From: Bacteroides sp. UBA1317
Lineage (GTDB): Bacteria > Bacteroidota > Bacteroidia > Bacteroidales > Bacteroidaceae
Length of the DNA: 33,021 bases
Reading direction: 5' to 3'
NCBI GenBank assembly: GCA_002307035.1
Contig: DBTL01000053.1
Span: forward strand, 16,260 to 49,280
Shown: piece after piece, positions 8,931 to 15,835 of the stretch
Numbering within the stretch: position 1 is the stretch's first letter
Layout: each line of letters opens with the position of its first letter
Made by a program: the position numbers and the translations under genes
The notes under the pieces: generated by a model
Database searches by the model: none
The model's input: the letters and a program-made list of their open reading frames with translations, nothing else
What the model was told of the DNA's origin: nothing

Positions 8931-9212
8931 ATGGCACATAAAAAAGGTGTCGGTAGTTCTAAGAACGGCCGCGAATCAGCAAGTAAAAGATTAGGCGTGA
9001 AGATATTTGGTGGCGAAACTTGCAAAGCAGGTAACATCATCATTCGTCAAAGAGGTACTGCATTCCACCCGGGAAACAACATGGGAATGGGTAAAGACCA
9101 CACTCTTTTCGCTTTGGTAGATGGAGTAGTTAGCTTCAAAAAAGGCAAAGAAGATAGAAGATATGTATCTATCGTTCCAGCTGAAGTAGAAAAAACAGAA
9201 GCAGAAGCATAA
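8931..9212 (+). CDS. rpmA: 50S ribosomal protein L27
   Basis: 93 residues. 'MAHKKGVGSSKNGRESASKRLG' is the L27 N-terminus that reaches toward the peptidyl transferase centre, followed by 'VKIFGGETCKAGNIIIRQRGT' and 'PGNNMGMGKDHTLFALVDG'. The N-terminus begins directly MAHKKG, so there is no cleavable Firmicutes-type extension. The C-terminal tail 'EVEKTEAEA' is short and acidic. It sits 21 nt after rplU, with a terminator starting 24 nt after the stop, so rplU-rpmA is a two-gene unit. Confidence 0.97.
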   Translation: MAHKKGVGSSKNGRESASKRLGVKIFGGETCKAGNIIIRQRGTAFHPGNNMGMGKDHTLFALVDGVVSFKKGKEDRRYVSIVPAEVEKTEAEA

Positions 9213-9235
9213 GTTTCTCTTATAAACTGAATTAC

Positions 9236-9279
9236 AAAGAAGGAGATACGATCTATATGATTGTGTCTCCTTCTTTTTT
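9236..9279 (+). terminator. Rho-independent terminator after rpmA
   Basis: AAAGAAGGAGA (9236-9246) pairs with TCTCCTTCTTT (9266-9276), can be extended inward by a few A-T, G-C and G-T pairs, and runs into a T tract. Confidence 0.85.
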
Positions 9280-9311
9280 ATAGATAGATAACATCTTATA
9301 TTTATTTTATT

Positions 9312-9319
9312 TATCTTTG
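9312..9319 (+). promoter_or_regulatory. -7 element of the serS promoter
   Basis: TATCTTTG is a perfect TAnnTTTG match 36 nt before the serS ATG. No clear TTTG is present 19-21 nt upstream. Confidence 0.55.
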
Positions 9320-9355
9320 TGCTCGCTAATTGAAGTATCATAAAATAAGATAGAT

Positions 9356-10630
9356 ATGCTTACCATTAAACAGATTGCAGAAAACACAGACGCGGTAATC
9401 CGTGGGCTGGAAAAGAAACATTTCAAGAATGCCCAAGAGGTGATTGCTCAGGTTATTGAAGTGAACGACAAGAGACGTAACGCGCAAAATCAATTAGATA
9501 ACACTTTGGCTGAAGTAAATTCTCTCTCGAAAACCATTGGCCAACTGATGAAAGAGGGAAAGAAAGAAGCAGCCGAAACCGCACGTACGCAGGTAAGCGA
9601 AATGAAAGAAGGCATCAAAGAGTTGGAGACAGCTATGAACGAGGCCTCTACCGAACTACAAACTTTGCTTTATACGATTCCAAATGTACCGAATGAAGGA
9701 GTGCCCGAAGGATTTGGTGCTGACGATAATGTGGTGGAGCGCATGGGTGGACACGATGCTGAACTTCCTACCGATGCCCTACCCCACTGGGAATTAGCTA
9801 AGAAATATGATCTTATTGACTTCGAGCTCGGAGTGAAAATAGCCGGAGCCGGATTCCCTGTATATAAAGGTAAAGGTGCCCGCCTACAAAGAGCGCTTAT
9901 CAACTTCTTCCTCGATGAGGCGCGTGACGCCGGCTATCTGGAAATCGAACCACCTTACTTAGTAAATGCTGCGTCGGGTTATGGAACTGGTCAGCTTCCT
10001 GATAAAGAGGGACAAATGTACCACGACAATACAGACGACTTATACCTGATACCAACAGCGGAGGTACCGGTTACAAATATCTATCGTGATGTCATTTTGG
10101 AAGAGAAAGAACTTCCGATAAAGAATTGTGCTTATTCTGCGTGTTTCCGTCGCGAAGCAGGTTCATACGGCAAAGATGTACGTGGGCTAAATCGCTTGCA
10201 TCAATTTAACAAGGTAGAGATTGTACGCATTGACAAACCGGAACATTCTTACGAATCGCTCAATGAGATGATCGCCCATGTTGAAAACTTAGTTACGAAG
10301 CTGGAATTGCCATACCGCATTCTTCGTCTTTGTGGCGGTGATATGGGCTTTACTTCTTCCATCACGTTCGACTTTGAAGTCTTCTCTGCTGCACAAAAAC
10401 GATGGTTGGAAGTTAGCTCGGTGTCAAACTTCGAATCTTACCAAGCCAACCGACTGAAATGTCGTTACCGCACGGGAGAGAAAAAAACAGAGCTTTGCCA
10501 TACACTGAATGGATCAGCACTGGCTTTGCCACGTATCGTTGCCGCTCTGCTGGAAAATAACCAAACTCCGGAAGGAATCAGAATACCAAAAGCCTTGGTT
10601 CCTTATTGTGGATTTGATCTAATTGATTAA
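9356..10630 (+). CDS. serS: Seryl-tRNA synthetase
   Basis: 424 residues, standard size. The N-terminal ~100 residues are the antiparallel coiled-coil arm ('NDKRRNAQNQLDNTLAEVNSLS' through 'ELETAMNEASTELQ') that holds the long variable arm of tRNA-Ser. The class II catalytic domain follows, with motif 2 in 'CFRREAGSYGKDVRGLNRLHQF' (about 264-285) and motif 3 in 'LNGSALALPRIVAALLENNQ' (about 385-404). It charges tRNA-Ser with serine in the cytoplasm and appears monocistronic, with its own -7 element upstream and a terminator downstream. Confidence 0.97.
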   Translation: MLTIKQIAENTDAVIRGLEKKHFKNAQEVIAQVIEVNDKRRNAQNQLDNTLAEVNSLSKTIGQLMKEGKKEAAETARTQVSEMKEGIKELETAMNEASTELQTLLYTIPNVPNEGVPEGFGADDNVVERMGGHDAELPTDALPHWELAKKYDLIDFELGVKIAGAGFPVYKGKGARLQRALINFFLDEARDAGYLEIEPPYLVNAASGYGTGQLPDKEGQMYHDNTDDLYLIPTAEVPVTNIYRDVILEEKELPIKNCAYSACFRREAGSYGKDVRGLNRLHQFNKVEIVRIDKPEHSYESLNEMIAHVENLVTKLELPYRILRLCGGDMGFTSSITFDFEVFSAAQKRWLEVSSVSNFESYQANRLKCRYRTGEKKTELCHTLNGSALALPRIVAALLENNQTPEGIRIPKALVPYCGFDLID

Positions 10631-10660
10631 GAACGTTCTTTCATCAAAATAAATAAAAGC

Positions 10661-10690
10661 AGCCGCCTCAAAAGGGTGGCTCTTTTTTTT
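10661..10690 (+). terminator. Rho-independent terminator after serS
   Basis: AGCCGCCT (10661-10668) pairs with GGGTGGCT (10674-10681) using two G-T wobbles, with a 5-nt loop, followed by a C and eight T. Confidence 0.8.
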
Positions 10691-10717
10691 GCAATTCCCA
10701 GATTAGCAGTATCTTTG
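10688..10717 (+). promoter_or_regulatory. Promoter of the fused oxidoreductase gene
   Basis: TATCTTTG at 10710-10717 is a perfect -7 match. TTTG at 10688-10691 lies 18 nt upstream, slightly short of the usual spacing, and overlaps the T tract of the serS terminator. The predicted leader is about 45-50 nt. Confidence 0.58.
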
Positions 10718-10771
10718 CGAAGCATCACTCTGATATCGGCTACGTAAGAATTGGAACAAAATTATTAGATA

Positions 10772-13060
10772 ATGAACAAAATCGTCAACAAGGAGCATTT
10801 CTCGGAAAAGGTTTTTAAACTAGAGATTGAAGCTCCACTTATCGCAAAAGCACGCAAAGCTGGTCATTTCGTTATTGTTCGCGTTGGAGAGAAGGGCGAA
10901 CGTATGCCACTAACCATCGCTGGAGCTAACCTTGCTAAAGGTACTATTACCCTGGTAGTTCAGGAAGTTGGCCTGTCATCCATTCGTCTATGCGAATTGA
11001 ATGAAGGAGATTACATCACCGATGTAGTTGGACCGCTGGGACAAGCCACTCACATTGAAAACTTCGGAACAGTAGTATGCGCCGGTGGAGGTGTGGGCAT
11101 AGCTCCTATGCTACCCATCGTACAGGCACTTAAAGCTGCCGGCAACCGTGTGATAACGGTACTCGCAGGGCGTTCCAAGGAACTTATCATTCTGGAAAAC
11201 GAGATACGCGAAAGCTCGGACGAAGTTATTATCATGACTGATGACGGTTCTTATGGCCGCAAAGGCTTAGTAACCGAGGGTGTGGAGGATGTGATTAAAC
11301 GTGAGAAAGTAAACAAATGTTTTGCCATTGGCCCTGCCATCATGATGAAGTTTGTATGCTTGCTTACGAAAAAATATGAAATACCAACCGATGTGTCACT
11401 CAACACCATCATGGTAGACGGTACCGGTATGTGTGGCGCCTGCCGCATCACTGTGGGAGGAAAAACCCGGTTTGTATGCGTGGACGGACCGGAGTTCGAT
11501 GGACATCAGGTAAACTTTGATGAGATGTTGAAACGCATGAGTGCTTTCAAAAGCATCGAACGTGAAGAGATGCATAAACTGGAAACAGCATGCGAAGCAA
11601 TCAAAGCGATAGATGAAAATGGACGAACAGCTCCGTGGCGCGAGGAATTGCGCAAAGCTATCAAAGCGAAAGAACGTGCCGATATTCCACGAGTTAAGAT
11701 GAATGAACTCGATGCAGAGTATCGCTCTCATAGCCGCAAAGAAGAAGTTAACCAGGGACTTACTGCGGAACAGGCGGTGATTGAAGCCAAACGTTGCTTA
11801 GACTGCGCCAATCCGGGCTGTATGTCGGGTTGTCCGGTAGGTATCGACATTCCTCAATTCATTAAAAACATCGAACGCGGAGAATTTCTTGAAGCCGCCA
11901 AGACGCTAAAAGAAACCAGTGCGCTACCTGCAGTATGCGGTCGCGTATGTCCACAAGAGAAACAGTGCGAATCTAAATGTATCCACCTAAAGATGGGGAA
12001 AGAAGCAGTAGGCATTGGTAATCTGGAACGTTTTGCTGCTGATTACGAACGCGAGAGCGGACAGATATCCGTACCTGCTATCGGAAAGAAGAACGGAATA
12101 AAGATAGCTGTTGTAGGTTCCGGACCTGCAGGTTTAGCCTTTGCCGGAGATATGGCAAAGTACGGCTATGACGTAACAGTATTCGAAGCACTCCATGAGA
12201 TAGGTGGTGTATTGAAGTATGGTATCCCTGAATTCCGCCTGCCAAACGAAATTGTAGATGTGGAGATAGACAACCTCTCAAAGATGGGAGTAAACTTCAT
12301 AAAGGACTGTATCGTGGGTAAAACAATCAGTATAGAAGATTTGCAAGAAGAGGGTTTCAAAGCTTTTTTTGTGGCTTCGGGTGCAGGCTTGCCCAACTTT
12401 ATGGATATTCCGGGCGAGAACTCCATCAACGTGATGTCGTCTAACGAATATCTGACGCGTGTTAATCTGATGGATGCCGCCAGTCCGGACTCTGACACAC
12501 CGGTTTCTTTCGGCAAAAACGTTGCCGTAATCGGTGGAGGAAACACAGCGATGGACTCCGTACGTACGGCCAAACGCCTGGGTGCAGAAAGAGCGATCAT
12601 CATTTATCGCCGTTCGGAAGAAGAAATGCCTGCACGCTTGGAAGAGGTGAAACATGCAAAAGAAGAAGGAATCGAATTTCTCACCTTGCACAACCCTATT
12701 GAGTACCTGGCCGATGAATTGGGACGGGTAAAACAAGTGGTTTTGCAAAAGATGGAACTTGGCGAACCGGATGCCTCGGGCAGACGCAGTCCTATTGCCA
12801 TTCCCGGAGCAACAGAAACGATCGATATCGACTTGGCCATTGTCAGCGTAGGTGTATCACCCAACCCAATTGTGCCAAGCTCTATCAAAGGACTTGAAGT
12901 TGGTCGCCGAGGGACCATCACCGTAAACGAAGATATGCAATCGTCCATTCCGATGATCTATGCCGGAGGCGACATTGTGAGAGGTGGAGCAACAGTTATT
13001 CTTGCTATGGGCGACGGGCGCAAAGCTGCCGCTGCCATGAACATGCAATTGAAGAAATAG
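10772..13060 (+). CDS. Fused FNR-like electron-transfer subunit / NADPH-dependent glutamate synthase small-subunit-like oxidoreductase
   Basis: 762 residues containing two enzymes in one chain. Residues 1 to about 275 are a ferredoxin-reductase-like module (dihydroorotate dehydrogenase B electron-transfer type) with a [2Fe-2S] motif using Cys221, Cys224 and Cys236. Residues about 290-762 resemble the GltD/SudA flavoprotein. Cys342, 345, 350 and 354 plus Cys389, 393, 399 and 403 can hold two [4Fe-4S] clusters, a first dinucleotide site is 'VVGSGPAGLAFAG' near 447, and a second (NADPH) is 'VIGGGNTAMDSVRTAKRLGAE' near 587. In Bacteroidetes it is usually annotated as a bifunctional DHODH-B/glutamate synthase protein. 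Related two-subunit enzymes are sulfide dehydrogenase SudAB and the bifurcating NfnAB, so electron bifurcation between ferredoxin and NAD(P)H is a real alternative. No large glutamate synthase subunit is nearby. The gene has its own promoter. Confidence 0.88.
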   Translation: MNKIVNKEHFSEKVFKLEIEAPLIAKARKAGHFVIVRVGEKGERMPLTIAGANLAKGTITLVVQEVGLSSIRLCELNEGDYITDVVGPLGQATHIENFGTVVCAGGGVGIAPMLPIVQALKAAGNRVITVLAGRSKELIILENEIRESSDEVIIMTDDGSYGRKGLVTEGVEDVIKREKVNKCFAIGPAIMMKFVCLLTKKYEIPTDVSLNTIMVDGTGMCGACRITVGGKTRFVCVDGPEFDGHQVNFDEMLKRMSAFKSIEREEMHKLETACEAIKAIDENGRTAPWREELRKAIKAKERADIPRVKMNELDAEYRSHSRKEEVNQGLTAEQAVIEAKRCLDCANPGCMSGCPVGIDIPQFIKNIERGEFLEAAKTLKETSALPAVCGRVCPQEKQCESKCIHLKMGKEAVGIGNLERFAADYERESGQISVPAIGKKNGIKIAVVGSGPAGLAFAGDMAKYGYDVTVFEALHEIGGVLKYGIPEFRLPNEIVDVEIDNLSKMGVNFIKDCIVGKTISIEDLQEEGFKAFFVASGAGLPNFMDIPGENSINVMSSNEYLTRVNLMDAASPDSDTPVSFGKNVAVIGGGNTAMDSVRTAKRLGAERAIIIYRRSEEEMPARLEEVKHAKEEGIEFLTLHNPIEYLADELGRVKQVVLQKMELGEPDASGRRSPIAIPGATETIDIDLAIVSVGVSPNPIVPSSIKGLEVGRRGTITVNEDMQSSIPMIYAGGDIVRGGATVILAMGDGRKAAAAMNMQLKK

Positions 13061-13101
13061 CAGTTTCTTAATCCAAACATGTAAATATATAGTACCTATC
13101 C

Positions 13102-13204
13102 CTACAAGCCTTCTGAGAGGGGTTTGTTGAATGTCCGAGATCAACGTGTTGAAAGTCTGTTTTCAACACGCTGATCTCGGACATTCAACACGCTGAAGTT
13201 ATAT
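13102..13204. repeat. Dispersed palindromic element, copy 1
   Basis: A 103-nt sequence that recurs at 22838-22940 in the same orientation with ten differences. Its core is an inverted repeat: arm 13125-13154, loop 13155-13160 (GTCTGT), arm 13161-13190, 30 bp with a single mismatch at 13144. TTCAACACGCTGA is directly repeated at 13162-13174 and 13184-13196, a 22-nt period. It begins about 40 nt after the oxidoreductase stop and lies before the bidirectional terminator at 13288-13320, so it is not itself the terminator: no T tract follows it. Confidence 0.9.
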
Positions 13205-13287
13205 GATATATAAAATCAAAGTTATTTGTAAATATCGTTGATAAAGACTTGATAAGAATTAAACTATCAACAGAAGTATTATTAAAC

Positions 13288-13320
13288 AAAAAGCCCTGCC
13301 AACAGAGACAGAGCTTTTTT
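13288..13320. terminator. Bidirectional terminator between the oxidoreductase and panD
   Basis: AAAAAGCCCTG (13288-13298) pairs with CAGAGCTTTTT (13309-13319) with one mismatch and a 10-nt loop. The A tract on one side and T tract on the other let it serve both converging genes; it ends 21 nt from the panD stop. Confidence 0.72.
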
Positions 13321-13340
13321 GTATATATCAACCAGTAAAA

Positions 13341-13694
13341 TCACTTCACCACACTATTCGTTTGTGGGTCGGGAAAGATCACCACCGGCTTAAACGACTT
13401 AGCCTCATCAAAATCCATCAAGGCATACGACATGATGATCACAATATCATCAGGTTGCACTTTGCGTGCGGCAGCACCATTCAGGCAAATCATACCCGAA
13501 CCGCGTTCCCCTTTAATCACATACGTTTCAAAGCGTTCACCGTTATTATTATCTACGATATGCACCTTCTCACCTGCAATCATATTGGCAGCATCCATCA
13601 GATTCTCGTCAATCGTTATGCTACCCATATAGTTCAGATTTGCTTCTGTAACACGAGCGCAATGAATTTTCGATTTCAACACTTCAATCATCAT
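13341..13694 (-). CDS. panD: Aspartate 1-decarboxylase (pyruvoyl-dependent)
   Basis: 117 residues. It decarboxylates aspartate to beta-alanine for pantothenate synthesis. The proenzyme self-cleaves between Gly24 and Ser25 ('NYMGSITID') to create the pyruvoyl cofactor. With the start chosen here the Gly-Ser pair falls at 24-25, as in E. coli PanD, which supports the first of the two adjacent Met codons. Other family features are Lys9 ('LKSKIH') and 'LNGAAARKVQPDDIVIIMSYA' near 72-92. It is 21 nt downstream of panC in the same direction, so the two make a pantothenate operon on the minus strand. Confidence 0.95.
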   Translation of the reverse strand: MMIEVLKSKIHCARVTEANLNYMGSITIDENLMDAANMIAGEKVHIVDNNNGERFETYVIKGERGSGMICLNGAAARKVQPDDIVIIMSYALMDFDEAKSFKPVVIFPDPQTNSVVK

Positions 13695-13715
13695 AAGGTC
13701 TGGTCCATTTTTTAA

Positions 13716-14564
13716 TTAAACTTCTTTGTACTTTACATTATCAATCAAGCGTATTTCACCGCTGAAAACCGTAATGCATCCTACCACATAGGACGTTTCT
13801 TCCCAGCTATTAACCCGCTGTAGCGTGTTTCCATCTACTATTTCAAAGTATTCCAAGCGTAGGCCCGGCTCTGCCGAAATAGCATCTTCTACAAACTGTT
13901 GCGTTTCACTCACACTGTGAGTGGCTGCAAAGGTACGACTTTTAAATAATGTCTGGGATATTTTTAAAGCCTTTTCGCGTTCCAAAACCGAAAGACGTGC
14001 ATTACGACTGCTCAAAGCCAATCCATCTTCTTCACGAATAATAGGACATCCCACGATTTGGAGGGGATAGTGCAACTGTTTCACCATCTCACGAATAATG
14101 GCCAATTGCTGAAAATCCTTCTCACCAAAGTAAGCTCTGTCAGGCTGCACAGCATCAAAAAGTTTACTCACAATCTGGCAAACGCCATTAAAATGCCCGG
14201 GACGAAAAGCCCCCTCCATCACCGTGTCAAGCGGAGCAAAACTAAATTGGCGACCATCCTGCTGCGGATACATCTCCTCCACCGAAGGAGCAAAAGTAAA
14301 AGAAGCCCCGTTAGCCTCAAGCAGTTCACAGTCAGCATCCAATGTACGAGGATATTTTATCAGATCATTTTTATCGTTAAACTGGGTGGGATTTACAAAA
14401 ACACTAATCACAGTTACATCATTTTCGGCTACACTTCGCTTCACCAGAGATGCATGTCCCGCATGCAAAGCTCCCATAGTGGGCACCAGTCCCACCTTTT
14501 TACCTTGGATCTTTAACACCGATAGCTCGGCTTGCAAATCCTTGATAGTATGTATTACTTTCAT
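13716..14564 (-). CDS. panC: Pantoate--beta-alanine ligase (pantothenate synthetase)
   Basis: 282 residues from the ATG at 14564. It joins pantoate and beta-alanine with ATP to give pantothenate. Residues 28-37 'PTMGALHAGH' contain the HIGH-like nucleotide-binding motif. 'FGEKDFQQLAIIREMV' near 151 and 'REEDGLALSSRNARLS' near 182 (KMSKS-like) are also conserved. The frame is open for a further 28 codons upstream, but those residues are not family-like and the protein clearly begins MKVIHTIKDL, so the shorter start is used. It is followed by panD, which makes its beta-alanine substrate. The promoter lies in the shared divergent region 14565-14814; I see no convincing -7 box for it. Confidence 0.95.
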   Translation of the reverse strand: MKVIHTIKDLQAELSVLKIQGKKVGLVPTMGALHAGHASLVKRSVAENDVTVISVFVNPTQFNDKNDLIKYPRTLDADCELLEANGASFTFAPSVEEMYPQQDGRQFSFAPLDTVMEGAFRPGHFNGVCQIVSKLFDAVQPDRAYFGEKDFQQLAIIREMVKQLHYPLQIVGCPIIREEDGLALSSRNARLSVLEREKALKISQTLFKSRTFAATHSVSETQQFVEDAISAEPGLRLEYFEIVDGNTLQRVNSWEETSYVVGCITVFSGEIRLIDNVKYKEV

Positions 14565-14751
14565 TTGAATTGGTTTATAACACTTTAGTTGTTCTTCAAA
14601 AACTGTGCAAAATAAACCATTATTTACCACATAAAGAAGAAATATCACAAATTAATGCAACGAGCATAACATCAACGAAACATATACTTAAAGATTTTGT
14701 CTGTGATTATCAACGGCTTAACATTTCATAAAGAATTATAGAATGCCTTTA

Positions 14752-14785
14752 CTTGCATTAATGCGCTTTTTTTTTTATATCTTTG
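14752..14785 (+). promoter_or_regulatory. Promoter of the GT5-like gene
   Basis: TATCTTTG at 14778-14785 is a perfect -7 match, and CTTG at 14752-14755 is a one-mismatch -33 with 22-nt spacing. Transcription would begin near 14792. This lies inside the longest open frame (which opens at 14743) and so fixes the start codon at 14815. Confidence 0.58.
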
Positions 14786-14814
14786 CAGAATATTTACCGA
14801 GAACGATTGTTATT

Positions 14815-15636
14815 ATGACAAAGGCTAATAAAGTTTTATTTATTACTCAAGAAATTATTCCTTACGTTGCAGAATCAGAAATGGCCAATGTAGGAAGATA
14901 TCTACCACAAGCAATTCAAGAAAAAGGCAGAGAAATTAGAACTTTCATGCCGAAATGGGGGAACATCAACGAACGCAGAAATCAGCTGCACGAAGTTATT
15001 CGGCTCTCCGGTATGAACTTAATCATAGACGATACCGACCACCCGCTTATCATAAAAGTAGCCTCGATACAATCAGCACGTATGCAAGTCTATTTCATCG
15101 ATAACGATGACTATTTTCAAAACAAACTACAGACGGCAGACGAGAACGGACAAGAATACGAAGACAATGACAGTCGGACGATCTTCTACGCCAGAGGGGT
15201 ATTGGAAACAGTGAAAAAACTGCGATGGACTCCGGATGTAATCCATTGTCACGGATGGATGTCTGCCCTGGCACCGCTATATATAAAGAAAGCTTATAAA
15301 GATGAACCTTCTTTTCGGGATGCCAAGGTCGTTTTCTCGATTTACGAAGATGACTTTAAAGATAAATTCAAAGACAACTTTGCCACACAACTACTTCTGA
15401 AAGATATTAACCAAGAAGATATTAAAACACTCAACGGTCCGGTAGACTATGCCATGTTAATGAAACTGGCAGTAGATTATTCTGATGGCATCATTCAAAA
15501 CAGCGAAAACGTGAATCAAGACGTCCTAGACTATGCACGCCAAACGGGCAAACCTGTTTTGGATTATCAAGCCACGGAAACTTACCCTGAAGCCTACAAT
15601 GAGTTTTACGATAAAATATGGGAAATGCCTAAATAA
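14815..15636 (+). CDS. Glycogen/starch synthase catalytic-domain (GT5 N-terminal) protein, single domain
   Basis: 273 residues from the ATG at 14815. It resembles only the N-terminal Rossmann half of GT5 glycogen synthases: 'VLFITQEIIPYV' at the start and 'DVIHCHGWMSALAPLYIKKAY' near 143-163, equivalent to the H-C-H-D-W segment. Two things are odd. The C-terminal GT-B half that carries most donor contacts is missing, while the frame ends cleanly. The Lys-x-Gly-Gly-Leu donor motif is replaced: Ala19 stands where Lys is expected and Ser21-Glu22 where Gly-Gly is expected. It may be a regulatory or scaffold protein and not an active synthase. The start is set by the promoter at 14778-14785. It converges on the glycogen operon at 15836-20504. 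Confidence 0.82.
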   Translation: MTKANKVLFITQEIIPYVAESEMANVGRYLPQAIQEKGREIRTFMPKWGNINERRNQLHEVIRLSGMNLIIDDTDHPLIIKVASIQSARMQVYFIDNDDYFQNKLQTADENGQEYEDNDSRTIFYARGVLETVKKLRWTPDVIHCHGWMSALAPLYIKKAYKDEPSFRDAKVVFSIYEDDFKDKFKDNFATQLLLKDINQEDIKTLNGPVDYAMLMKLAVDYSDGIIQNSENVNQDVLDYARQTGKPVLDYQATETYPEAYNEFYDKIWEMPK

Positions 15637-15664
15637 ACAAAATTACTTGAACTATGCGACTACC

Positions 15665-15727
15665 ATGAAAGTGAAATACTTATTAACGATATTAGTCGCC
15701 CTAAGTTTCATTAAAAGTAGTCTATAG
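15665..15727 (+). pseudogene. Possible 20-codon remnant of an exported protein or lipoprotein gene
   Basis: A frame of 20 codons begins 28 nt after the GT5-like gene. It reads like the first half of a signal peptide (MKVKYLLTILVALSF, then IKSSL) and stops with no lipobox Cys. As I recall, related Bacteroides genomes carry a DUF4270 lipoprotein gene in this slot downstream of the GT5-like gene. The simplest inference is that most of such a gene has been lost, leaving the start. It could equally be a chance ORF or a tiny membrane peptide. Confidence 0.35.
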
Positions 15728-15762
15728 CAAGTTCAAGTCAAAATAATCTACTAAGAGCCTAT

Positions 15763-15807
15763 AAAAAGAAGTCTCCCACACGGCAATCGTGTGGGAGACT
15801 TCTTTTT
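15763..15807. terminator. Strong bidirectional terminator
   Basis: A perfect 20-bp stem (15763-15782 with 15788-15807) and a 5-nt loop GCAAT; the outer pairs are A5/T5, giving a T tract in both directions. It serves the GT5-like gene on the plus strand and the GH57 gene, ending at 15836, on the minus strand. Confidence 0.93.
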
Positions 15808-15835
15808 AGTATTATATATGTATTACATAGGGAAA

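Noticed and set aside
12278..12748. 156-codon open frame on the minus strand inside the oxidoreductase gene
   Set aside because: It lies wholly antisense to a well-conserved coding region and its translation resembles no protein family.
13125..13190. The long palindrome as a transcription terminator
   Set aside because: No T tract follows either copy on either strand, and separate terminators with T tracts lie downstream at 13288-13320 and 23009-23047.
14565..14648. 28-codon N-terminal extension of panC
   Set aside because: The extension has no family resemblance and lies in the promoter region; homologs begin at the MKVIHTIKDL equivalent.
14649..14750. Clear promoter for panC on the minus strand
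   Set aside because: Only near-matches to TAnnTTTG with wrong spacing were found (for example TTATTTTG), not good enough to list.
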